Shown here: positions 15,649 through 22,401 of the stretch, piece by piece | Numbering within the stretch: the first letter of the stretch is position 1 | Layout: each line of letters begins with the position of its first letter | Origin: Clostridia bacterium | GTDB taxonomy: Bacteria; Bacillota; Clostridia; TANB77; UBA1234 | Assembly (NCBI GenBank): GCA_900753975.1 | Contig: CAAEBC010000053.1 | Location: forward strand, 1 to 22,401 | Length of the DNA: 22,401 bases | Direction of reading: 5' to 3' | Program-made: the position numbers and the translations under genes | Notes under the pieces: generated by a model | Database searches by the model: none | The model's input: the letters and a program-made list of their open reading frames with translations, nothing else | What the model was told of the DNA's origin: nothing

Positions 15649-17274
15649 TTATCTAAAGTCAGATATCTTGAAATTGCCATAGTCAACTGTAGCATCTATA
15701 TCGCCACTTTTAAAAGTGATTGCATATGCTCCAATCGCATACTCATGATTTTTTATCATGTTTTCTACTTTTTCTCTATCAATGTTATAATATTTTTCTA
15801 GATAGTCGCTAATTGGTGTAGTATAATCTATTTCATCTTCAAAAATTCCTGATAAATCTGATGTGCTTGTTTTTCTAGCTAAATTATATATTATGCTACT
15901 GGTTTTTTCTTTTATATCACATTTTGCTTTTTCTTCATCTGATATTGGAATATATAGTTGATAATCCAAGGTATACCTATTGCCTGTATAATTTTGAATC
16001 AACTTATCTTCGAACCAATTCGAAAAATCTTGCATTGAAACACTATAAGTTCTTTCTTGCTCATATACTATAAACTTATCCTCTTCAATATCTTTTTCTT
16101 CTCCATAAGAAGATAAAAGTGTTTTTGGATAATACCTATTAATATCATACACAATTCCTACAAAGTAATATTTATCTTTATTTTCATTTGCAATTTTTAT
16201 ATATTCTTCTTTTTTTTCTATTAATTCTGCTTTCAGTTTTGCAAGCGTATTTTTAAAAAACTCCAATTCATTATATCCTTCTGAAGTCCAAACATTTATC
16301 CTTGCATCTATTCTAAGATTTGTCGCCAAATCCTTTATTAAATATACAGATTGGTCATTTTGATCAACCACAGATGAACACACATACAAATCTTTTAAAC
16401 CTATATCATCTCTTTCAAAAATGCTTTCTTTAGTTAAAAATTTAGTATAAACAACCAAATTATCCAAGCAATCCATGTATTTTATGTACACATCGCCATA
16501 ATTTCCATCTTTGCTATAGCTTATACCAATTCCAGTAGTAGTAAGATAAAAATCTTTTTTAGAGTTTTTATATTTGTTATATTGCTTTATAAAATCTATC
16601 TCGTCAACTTCATCCAAAACATATTGTAATTCACCACTTTGCCAATAATCAGGATTAAAGAAAATATTTTTTTTCGAAAAACTATCATGAAGTTTTTGTT
16701 TATATATGTCATTTTGGGCATATAGGTCTATATCTGTTCCTGGTAAGAAAAGATCTTCTAGTTTTATTTTATTTCCTGTCGTCAAATCATAATTTAAAAA
16801 TTTTTCTATATTTATTTGAGGTACATAATTTGAATCTGATTTGCTTCCATAGAAAGTAACAGATAAAATGTTAGAGTAATTAGCATTTACATTAGATGAC
16901 AAATATGCATTTTCTTGTTCTCCCGAAGCAGATACAAGCTTTTTTCTAATTTCATCTTCAATTTCTTCTAACTCTTTATTAATCTTATTTTCAATTTCTT
17001 TATTTTTTAGTCCGTTAATTCTAAGTGTTTTATATTCTAAACCTTCATAATTAGTATCTTGATAGATTATTTTTAAATCGTTTTGATTATATTTTTGATT
17101 TTTTTTCGTTCCTATAACCCTTTCGTGATTGCTTTTATTTTTTTCTTCACCCGAAGAAACATCAGTAAATGAACCAGCTTTATTTGTCATAATAAGGGCT
17201 GTTGTAATCATAACTGCAATAACTATAAAAGAACTCAATAACACAACTAATTTTTTTATGCTAACTTCTTTCAA
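15649..17274 (-). CDS. Membrane-anchored protein with DUF4163/DUF3298-like domain
   Basis: A 541-residue protein with an N-terminal membrane helix (about residues 9-30), a serine/lysine linker, and a large extracytoplasmic part. Residues about 68-190 (YEGLEYKTLRINGLKNKEIE, INKELEEIEDEIRKKL, then NYDLTTGNKIKLEDLFLPG) follow the DUF4163-DUF3298 pattern seen in RsiV-like and PdaC-like surface proteins. The second half (LATNLRIDARINVWTSEGYN onward) I do not recognise. No catalytic residues are apparent. Start is a TTG at 17274 preceded by AAAGGAGGAATTTAT. It is last in a run of three genes, 36 bases after the pilin-like gene. A ligand-binding or lysozyme-sensing role is only a guess. Confidence 0.65.
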   Translation of the reverse strand: MKEVSIKKLVVLLSSFIVIAVMITTALIMTNKAGSFTDVSSGEEKNKSNHERVIGTKKNQKYNQNDLKIIYQDTNYEGLEYKTLRINGLKNKEIENKINKELEEIEDEIRKKLVSASGEQENAYLSSNVNANYSNILSVTFYGSKSDSNYVPQINIEKFLNYDLTTGNKIKLEDLFLPGTDIDLYAQNDIYKQKLHDSFSKKNIFFNPDYWQSGELQYVLDEVDEIDFIKQYNKYKNSKKDFYLTTTGIGISYSKDGNYGDVYIKYMDCLDNLVVYTKFLTKESIFERDDIGLKDLYVCSSVVDQNDQSVYLIKDLATNLRIDARINVWTSEGYNELEFFKNTLAKLKAELIEKKEEYIKIANENKDKYYFVGIVYDINRYYPKTLLSSYGEEKDIEEDKFIVYEQERTYSVSMQDFSNWFEDKLIQNYTGNRYTLDYQLYIPISDEEKAKCDIKEKTSSIIYNLARKTSTSDLSGIFEDEIDYTTPISDYLEKYYNIDREKVENMIKNHEYAIGAYAITFKSGDIDATVDYGNFKISDFR

Positions 17275-17310
17275 ATAAATTCCTCCTTTACAGATTTATA
17301 ATCTCTTACT

Positions 17311-18306
17311 TTATTTAATCTTCCAAACATTATTTTTCTTTTCCATTTCTATTTCTTTAAGTAATATAACAGGTCTTACTCCATAAGTATTTCTAAAGTT
17401 ACTGTCAAAATATCCATCGCAACCTACATACCTTAAATAATTGTCGTTGCTTGCATTTGGAGAAGCTAGCCAATACCAGCCTTTACTATATTCTTTTCCA
17501 GAAATATTACTTAATTTAAATAATCCTTTTGCATCATCTTTATCTTTCCAAGTAGTTGTAGCGTCTGTTTTGCCTGTAATATCAGATAAAGCAACATTTC
17601 TGATGCTTGCAATCTTATCTCCAGAAAAATCTTTCGCTCTAAATAACCCTTCTCCACTATCTAAACTTCCTTCTATCAAAGTATAAGAACCACGATTACT
17701 CTTACTTCCTAAAACATTATATTCAGACTGTGGTATAAAACTAATCTTATCAAAATTTAAATACAAGCCAGATGCTGCATAAATATTTGAGTTATTATTA
17801 TCCGAATTTATAGACGAATAAAAAGTATTTGCATATGCATTTCTTTGACTTTCTGTACCAGCCCATTTAGTAGCTGTGCCATCGCCTTCAAAATTACTAA
17901 TCGTTTTATGATAATAATTCAATTTAGCAGGTACACCTGTACTAATTATTTCAATATCAAAAGTACCATCATCATTTTTTCTTTGAGTTAATAACCTCCA
18001 GCCATTATCTTTAGTGTACTTATATTCTGAATAATACACGTCAGTATATTCAATAGGATACTCAACAAAATCACCAATGTTATTCGAAATCGATTGCCTT
18101 ATATCCAAATTTATTAACTCAATTTCTCCACTAATTTCTTCACCACTTACATTTATATCGCCACTATTATTAGAATTTAAATCATCATTTTGTCTTAACT
18201 TAGAACTTCCAACAACATACACGATAACAACAGCGACAATAATAACAATCGTAAGTACAAGCATAACAGCAGATATACCTTGTTTCTTACTTAATATATT
18301 TTTCAT
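17311..18306 (-). CDS. Pilin-like membrane-anchored protein with DUF6273-like C-terminus
   Basis: A 331-residue protein. The N-terminus MKNILSKKQGISAVMLVLTI and a long hydrophobic helix resemble a type IV pilin or pseudopilin leader with Gly before the helix, but the usual glutamate at mature position 5 is missing, so processing is uncertain. A serine/asparagine-rich linker follows. The C-terminal half contains GWYWLASPNASNDNYLRYVG and YGVRPVILLK, the pattern of DUF6273-type surface domains found in clostridial extracellular proteins. ATG 18306 with AGGAGG 8 bases upstream is preferred to the TTG just before it. It starts 20 bases after the binding-protein gene and was probably co-transcribed. 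Role unknown; a surface-exposed protein. Confidence 0.65.
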   Translation of the reverse strand: MKNILSKKQGISAVMLVLTIVIIVAVVIVYVVGSSKLRQNDDLNSNNSGDINVSGEEISGEIELINLDIRQSISNNIGDFVEYPIEYTDVYYSEYKYTKDNGWRLLTQRKNDDGTFDIEIISTGVPAKLNYYHKTISNFEGDGTATKWAGTESQRNAYANTFYSSINSDNNNSNIYAASGLYLNFDKISFIPQSEYNVLGSKSNRGSYTLIEGSLDSGEGLFRAKDFSGDKIASIRNVALSDITGKTDATTTWKDKDDAKGLFKLSNISGKEYSKGWYWLASPNASNDNYLRYVGCDGYFDSNFRNTYGVRPVILLKEIEMEKKNNVWKIK

Positions 18307-18326
18307 CAATATTTCCTCCTATAATA

Positions 18327-19301
18327 CTAGTTCGCAGGTACATAACCAGCTGCCTCTATAACACTTGCACCTCTTTTTGATGTAAGTGTTTTAACCCATT
18401 TTCTTGTCATACTATCTTCTGGTTCATCTTTTCTAAACACAAGCCATCCAGAAGTCATGATAGGATATTCTCCTGCCCTTATAGTATCCTTATTTGGAGC
18501 AACTCCATCTATAGCAAGCATTTTTATTGTATCTCTTTTATACATCGTATTTACATAGTAATAATAAGAATAACCAAGTGCATATCTAGAATTATCATAT
18601 TGCGCTATTGCATCAACTAAATCACCCATGCCAACAGTTAGCTCGGTTTTAGGTGCTTGCATCATAGGAGTATCTTTCATAACAAGCTGTAACATTCCAG
18701 ATTGACTTCCCGAATTTACAGGTCTTTGATAAGGAATAATTTCAGCATCCTCACCACCAACTTCTTTCCAGTTAGTTATCTTTCCAGAATATATACCCCT
18801 TATTTGATCAAGTGTTAAGCTATTTACGGGATTATCTACATTAACAATAAATACAAATGCAGAATTAGTAGCCTTAACAATTTCTAGCTCAACATTTTTT
18901 TCCTTTGCATAAGCCAATTCTTCTTCAGACGGATATGACATAAAACAAACATCTCTTGTTCCATCAACCACGCCTAAAACACCATAGTGAGTATCCAAAT
19001 ACTCCGTTTCAATTTCAGCAGCATCTTCGCCAACAAAATCCTCTTTAATAGCTTCTGTCAACGGTTGAATAGCCGTTGAAGCATCAATTCTAGGATAATT
19101 TTCCTTCGTAAAAATCGGCTCATTTGTAACTTTTTCTCCACCATCTTTATTTTCAATACTTTCACCACTTTGCTTTACATCTCCACTCGGACTTGGTAAA
19201 ACATTTTCCTTTTGAGTAAAATGCATATATGCCCAAACACAACCTGCAATTACCAAAATTGCAACAATAACAGAAATTACAACAGCAGTAGATTTTTTCA
19301 T
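18327..19301 (-). CDS. PstS-like substrate-binding protein
   Basis: A 324-residue periplasmic-binding-fold protein (PBP-like, COG0226 type). The N-terminal helix ends LVIAGC, which fits a lipobox with Cys21, although the hydrophobic stretch continues a little past it. The mature part has YPRIDASTAIQPLTEAIKED, the later TLDQIRGIYSGKITNWKEVG, and RPVNSGSQSGMLQLVM, all standard in PstS-like proteins, and ends TSKRGASVIEAAGYVPAN. No pstC, pstA, pstB or phoU gene is nearby, so phosphate transport is not supported by context; a sensing or scavenging role beside the following two surface proteins is possible. Its own promoter lies at 19345-19373. Confidence 0.8.
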   Translation of the reverse strand: MKKSTAVVISVIVAILVIAGCVWAYMHFTQKENVLPSPSGDVKQSGESIENKDGGEKVTNEPIFTKENYPRIDASTAIQPLTEAIKEDFVGEDAAEIETEYLDTHYGVLGVVDGTRDVCFMSYPSEEELAYAKEKNVELEIVKATNSAFVFIVNVDNPVNSLTLDQIRGIYSGKITNWKEVGGEDAEIIPYQRPVNSGSQSGMLQLVMKDTPMMQAPKTELTVGMGDLVDAIAQYDNSRYALGYSYYYYVNTMYKRDTIKMLAIDGVAPNKDTIRAGEYPIMTSGWLVFRKDEPEDSMTRKWVKTLTSKRGASVIEAAGYVPAN

Positions 19302-19344
19302 ATAAAAATACCTCCTTAATATATAAGAATACTAGCATATCTAG

Positions 19345-19373
19345 ATTTTATACTAACTACCAAATTAAGTCAA
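19345..19373 (-). promoter_or_regulatory. Sigma-A-type promoter for the binding-protein operon
   Basis: On the minus strand TTGACT (19373-19368), 17 bases, TAAAAT (19350-19345), about 30 bases before the AAGGAGG of the gene starting at 19301. The -35 is 36 bases beyond the left edge of palindromic copy 2, so the promoter lies just outside that element and reads away from it. Confidence 0.65.
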
Positions 19374-19408
19374 CGTAATAAAGCTAAAAACCACTCCTTT
19401 CTCAACTA

Positions 19409-19565
19409 CAGTTTAGATTTGAATTAGACAAAGTGAGAGGTCTGATAATACTTTTAGTAGCAATTTTGTCAAGGTGGAGATTGCATTAGCAATACTACCT
19501 TGGCAAAGCCTTGCGGATAAAAGTTTTATCAGACCTCTCACTTTGTCTAATTCAAATCTAAACTG
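19409..19565 (+). repeat. Large palindromic element, copy 2 (conserved core, private arms)
   Basis: Bases 19409-19448 and 19526-19565 are perfectly inverted over 40 bp, including the GATAA/TTATC ends of the 87-base core at 19444-19530. The core, read on the plus strand, matches the minus strand of copy 1 except for one base in the lower stem and the tip. The tip hairpin is TTGC-ATTA-GCAA at 19481-19492. Arms outside the core are unrelated to those of copy 1. The five bases CAACT occur on both sides (19403-19407 and 19566-19570). It lies 22 bases past the stop of the acyl-CoA synthetase gene. Confidence 0.92.
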
Positions 19566-19587
19566 CAACTTCTAGAGCTCAATATTT

Positions 19588-21324
19588 TTATTTACTTAAT
19601 ATTTTTTCAATCTCCTTAAATCTCTTCACTTTTTGCGTAGTAGTCTTCTCAAGTGGCTCTGTAGTTATGATAAGCTCTTTAATTCTCTTAAACACAGATA
19701 ACTCTTGATTTATAACTTTAATGTCTTCCCATATCAAATCCTTATATTCTTCCTCTGTCTTATCGCCAAACATCTCTTTAATCAAATCTGGGTCATAAAC
19801 AATCTTTATTCCTAAAGCAATCTCACCTTTCGTATTTTCTCTTGGAAATAATATACTCTCTTTAACATAGTGCAACTTATTAACTAAAAACTCAATGTCA
19901 CTTGGAAAAACATTCTCGCCATTTTTTAAAACAATAACTTCTTTCTTTCTTCCAGCAATAAACAAATACCCGTCTTTATTAAAACGTCCTAAATCTCCTG
20001 TATGGAACCAGCCGTCTTTCATAACAGCCTCCGTAGCTTCTGGATTTTCGTAATAGCCAAGCATAATATTAGGTCCTTTAGCTACAATCTCTCCAACACC
20101 ATTTTCATCAACATCTTCAAGCTTTAATTGAACATTAAATGGTGCCATGCCAACACTACCTGGGCAATGCTCTTTGTCAGTTTCAGCTGCAATAAGTGGA
20201 GATGTCTCTGTAAGACCATATCCTTGAACAGTATCTATACCAAAATTGTTGTAACCTTCAATAACTTTCTTATCCATAGAAGCTGCACCAAAATAAGCAA
20301 TACGCAAATTTCCACCAAGTTGGTCAAGGACACTCTTAAATACCTTTCTTCTAATATCTATGTGGAAAATCAATAAAAAGTTTGCAAGCTTGCTCATCAT
20401 ATTTACAAGCTTCTCTTTACCTTGGTCCCTAATACCTTTTTGAATTTTCTTATATATCGTTTCAAGAACCAAAGGAACAGCAACAAAAACACTTATCTTG
20501 TATTCCTCTAAGTTTTTAGCAATATACTTTAACCCGTCACAAAAAGCTACAGTTGCTCCGCTATACCAACCATATAAAAACGTAATCGTACATTCAAAAG
20601 TATGATGAAGTGGCAAAAATGAAAGCAGAACATCATTATCATACATCTTAGACATTCTTGCCATTGATGCGATGTTTGATGTTATATTTTTTTGAGATAG
20701 CATAACCCCTTTAGCTGTATTAGTTGTACCTGAAGTAAAAATTAAAACACTCATCTTCGTATTATCTATCTTTATTTTTTGATACTTAGACTTTTTATTT
20801 TTAATCAACTTTTTACCATCATCAACCAATTTTCTAAAAGATAATATGCCATTTTCATCATTCTTCAAATCCATATTTATGTAAAACTTTAGTGAAGAAT
20901 TTCCAGAACCTTTTATCTCTTCAAAAACCTCACTATACTTATTTTCATAAATCACTGCATCAGCCTTACTTCTCTCAATAAGACTCTTAATCTCACCATT
21001 TGGCAAAGCTTTGTCTAAAGGAACTACTACCATGTTAGAAGTAGTAACAGCAAAATAACTTTCACACCATTCATATCTGTTATTTCCTATAAGAGCAATC
21101 TTCTTACCCTCAAGTCCAAAGTTAAGTAAACTCGAACCCAAAGCTTCAACTTCTTCCTTCACTTCTTTATATGTTTTCTTTACAATCTTTTGATCCTTCT
21201 TACCTAAATTCTCTTTAAATTCATAAGCAACATGATCTGGATATTTCTTAGCGCTGCGATTTAATAGTTCTCTAAAATCATTTACATCATCCACTTTATA
21301 AACCTCGCTGTTTAACTTTTTCAT
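19588..21324 (-). CDS. AMP-dependent acyl-CoA synthetase (long-chain fatty acid CoA ligase type)
   Basis: A 578-residue adenylate-forming enzyme that activates a carboxylic acid with ATP and transfers it to CoA. Core motifs are in order: LIFTSGTTNTAKGVMLSQ (phosphate loop, about residue 195), FLPLHHTFECT, YGLTETSP, GWFHTGDLGRFNKDGYLFIA, GRKKEVIVLKNGENVFPSDI, and the C-terminal catalytic lysine region KTTTQKVKRFK. Length and motif order fit FadD-like ligases; the exact acyl substrate cannot be read from sequence. Start ATG 21324 after AAAGGAGGAAGG. It is divergent from the XRE regulator across 158 bases, and ends 22 bases before palindromic copy 2. Confidence 0.9.
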   Translation of the reverse strand: MKKLNSEVYKVDDVNDFRELLNRSAKKYPDHVAYEFKENLGKKDQKIVKKTYKEVKEEVEALGSSLLNFGLEGKKIALIGNNRYEWCESYFAVTTSNMVVVPLDKALPNGEIKSLIERSKADAVIYENKYSEVFEEIKGSGNSSLKFYINMDLKNDENGILSFRKLVDDGKKLIKNKKSKYQKIKIDNTKMSVLIFTSGTTNTAKGVMLSQKNITSNIASMARMSKMYDNDVLLSFLPLHHTFECTITFLYGWYSGATVAFCDGLKYIAKNLEEYKISVFVAVPLVLETIYKKIQKGIRDQGKEKLVNMMSKLANFLLIFHIDIRRKVFKSVLDQLGGNLRIAYFGAASMDKKVIEGYNNFGIDTVQGYGLTETSPLIAAETDKEHCPGSVGMAPFNVQLKLEDVDENGVGEIVAKGPNIMLGYYENPEATEAVMKDGWFHTGDLGRFNKDGYLFIAGRKKEVIVLKNGENVFPSDIEFLVNKLHYVKESILFPRENTKGEIALGIKIVYDPDLIKEMFGDKTEEEYKDLIWEDIKVINQELSVFKRIKELIITTEPLEKTTTQKVKRFKEIEKILSK

Positions 21325-21395
21325 AATCCTTCCTCCTTTTAAATCAGCTTATAGTTTAACACATTTTTATACTCTTTAACAAGCAATTTTGAAAT

Positions 21396-21424
21396 TTGCC
21401 AACTCTACACTTTTGTGCTATACT
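21396..21424 (+). promoter_or_regulatory. Sigma-A-type promoter of the XRE regulator
   Basis: TTGCCA (21396-21401), 17 bases, TATACT (21419-21424), about 40 bases before the TAGGAG ribosome binding site of the gene at 21483. The inverted repeat AACTCTAC/GTAGAGTT overlaps it, which suggests that a repressor could occlude it. Confidence 0.7.
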
Positions 21425-21463
21425 TGGTAGAGTTAAAAAATAAATTCTACTATTAGTAGAATT
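21401..21463. promoter_or_regulatory. Two related inverted repeats, likely operators
   Basis: Repeat 1: AACTCTAC (21401-21408) and GTAGAGTT (21427-21434), 18 bases apart, with one half touching the -35 and the other just past the -10. Repeat 2: AATTCTAC (21443-21450) and GTAGAATT (21456-21463), 5 bases apart, just before the ribosome binding site. All four half-sites share AAYTCTAC. Autoregulation by the adjacent XRE protein is the simplest reading, and the same sites could act on the divergent synthetase gene. Repeat 2 could also form a hairpin in the leader RNA. Confidence 0.6.
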
Positions 21464-21482
21464 ATAGGAGAAATGCCATATT

Positions 21483-22229
21483 ATGAACGATTTAAAAGAA
21501 ACAATATCAAACAATATAACCAAATTAAGAAAAGAAAAAAAACTTACCCAATTTGCATTGGCAAACGAACTAAACTATTCAGACAAAGCAATATCAAAAT
21601 GGGAACGTGGCGAATCAATACCAGACGTCATAACACTAAAACAAATAGCAGACTTTTTCGGAGTAACCGTCGATTATATGTTAGCAAAACATGAAAACGA
21701 ACCCGCTTTACAAAACACAACCTATGAAACCCAAAACTTAAAAAGCGAGAAAGAAAATACAAAGGCCGTTACCATAATCAATTCAGACATTAACGAAAAA
21801 AGTGCATCAGAACGAATAAGCCTCACCGATTCAATAATCCAAAACAACGGGCAAAAGGATATAGAAAACATGCTATTACCAAACAGAAAAACAACGAAAC
21901 ACAACCTAAACACAGTCCCACTTACATTCCTATCAGTTTCACCGGTATGGATAATAGCAACACTTATATTCACACTAATAGCAATATTTACCGGTAAATA
22001 CATTTGGTACATATTCTACATAGCCGTTCCAATCACAATGCTATTATTTATTATATTTAACAGCATTTGGGGAAACCGAAGAAATAACTACTACATAATT
22101 TCCGTATTCATCTGGTCTATCTTATTTTGTTTATACTTTACCCTATACCAATACCGAATTTGGCAAATATTCTTTCTAGGAATACCTGCTCAAATAACAA
22201 TCTATCTCTGGTCAAGACTAAAGAAATAA
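21483..22229 (+). CDS. XRE-family HTH regulator with membrane C-terminus
   Basis: A 248-residue protein. Residues 1-66 form a helix-turn-helix of the XRE (HTH_3) type: ITKLRKEKKLTQFALANELN, YSDKAISKWERGESIPD, then TLKQIADFFGVTVDYML. A polar linker of about 75 residues follows. The C-terminal 100 residues hold about four hydrophobic helices, from PLTFLSVSPVWIIATLIF to the final WSRLKK, so the regulator is probably tethered in the membrane, a build common in Clostridia. The start is not perfectly defined: TAGGAG lies 12 bases upstream of ATG 21483, while an ATG at 21473 is in another frame. It is the only plus-strand gene, divergent from the synthetase gene. Confidence 0.85.
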   Translation: MNDLKETISNNITKLRKEKKLTQFALANELNYSDKAISKWERGESIPDVITLKQIADFFGVTVDYMLAKHENEPALQNTTYETQNLKSEKENTKAVTIINSDINEKSASERISLTDSIIQNNGQKDIENMLLPNRKTTKHNLNTVPLTFLSVSPVWIIATLIFTLIAIFTGKYIWYIFYIAVPITMLLFIIFNSIWGNRRNNYYIISVFIWSILFCLYFTLYQYRIWQIFFLGIPAQITIYLWSRLKK

Positions 22230-22339
22230 AACCAGATGCCATCCTAAGAAATCCTTGAATTGACGAAAAGAGCGATTGTTGGAAAAGACAGGGGTATGTG
22301 TGGAAGTTGAAAAGGGAAAAAAAATGGGGCTTGAGCCCT

Positions 22340-22401
22340 GATAACACTTTTAGTAGCAATTTTGTCAAGGTGGAGATTGCGCCAGCAATACTACCTTGAC
22401 A
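22340..22401 (+). repeat. Large palindromic element, copy 3, cut by the window end
   Basis: 62 bases match the first 62 of the 87-base core of copy 2, in the same orientation, with a C for T at base 6 and a different tip loop (TTGC-GCCA-GCAA at 22377-22388). The remaining 25 bases and the whole right arm lie outside the window. The 110 bases between the XRE stop (22229) and the core contain no gene and are purine-rich near the core; they presumably include the left arm, whose outer limit cannot be set without the right side. Confidence 0.85.

Noticed and set aside
18327..19301. A complete phosphate transport (pst) locus
   Set aside because: Only the binding-protein-like gene is present; permease, ATPase and phoU genes are absent from both sides.
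21473..21694. A 73-codon plus-strand frame starting ten bases before the XRE gene
   Set aside because: Its ATG is only two bases from the GGAG sequence and the product is a basic, low-complexity out-of-frame reading of the HTH region. The XRE frame has clear domain support.
22138..22368. A 76-codon minus-strand frame at the right edge
   Set aside because: It spans the 3' end of the XRE gene and the arm of palindromic copy 3; no motif or ribosome binding site supports it.

Overview
The window is AT-rich DNA from a low-GC, endospore-forming Firmicute of the Clostridia type. Sporulation genes (spoIIIAA-AB-AC and a sleB-like cortex hydrolase) flank a clostridial housekeeping cluster with strong AGGAGG-type ribosome binding sites. 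I cannot name the species. Almost every gene is on the minus strand, so transcription runs from high to low coordinates; only the regulator at the right end is on the plus strand.

In transcription order: (a) 22229-21483, plus strand, an XRE-type regulator with a membrane C-terminus, divergent from an acyl-CoA synthetase (21324-19588); two similar inverted repeats lie at its promoter. (b) 19301-14867, four membrane-anchored extracytoplasmic proteins: a PstS-like binding protein, a pilin-like protein with a DUF6273-like end, a DUF4163/DUF3298-like protein, and a possible DUF4230 protein with its own consensus promoter. (c) 14726-8377, pyrH, frr, uppS, cdsA, rseP and priA, the usual translation/envelope cluster but without rpsB-tsf before pyrH and without dxr between cdsA and rseP. 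(d) 8359-2852, def, fmt, an Asp23/AmaP/DUF2273 envelope-stress group with an extra 58-aa membrane protein, nusB, xseA, xseB and a DUF212 phosphatase-like membrane protein. (e) 2783-12, sleB, a 500-base gene-free region holding two large hairpins, then spoIIIAA (frameshifted), spoIIIAB and spoIIIAC, with spoIIIAD presumably beyond the left edge.

The most unusual content is a family of intergenic palindromes at 1676-1887, 19409-19565 and 22340 to the window end. Each has a nearly identical imperfectly palindromic core of 86-87 bases. In the two complete copies the core sits inside long, perfectly or almost perfectly complementary arms (40-57 bp) whose sequences are unrelated between copies. The tip of the core is a small hairpin that changes between copies but stays paired. 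A further large hairpin at 1914-2068 has a similar build with a different centre. Conserved core plus private self-complementary arms is not the layout of an ordinary MITE, REP element or terminator, and is the best candidate here for something undescribed.
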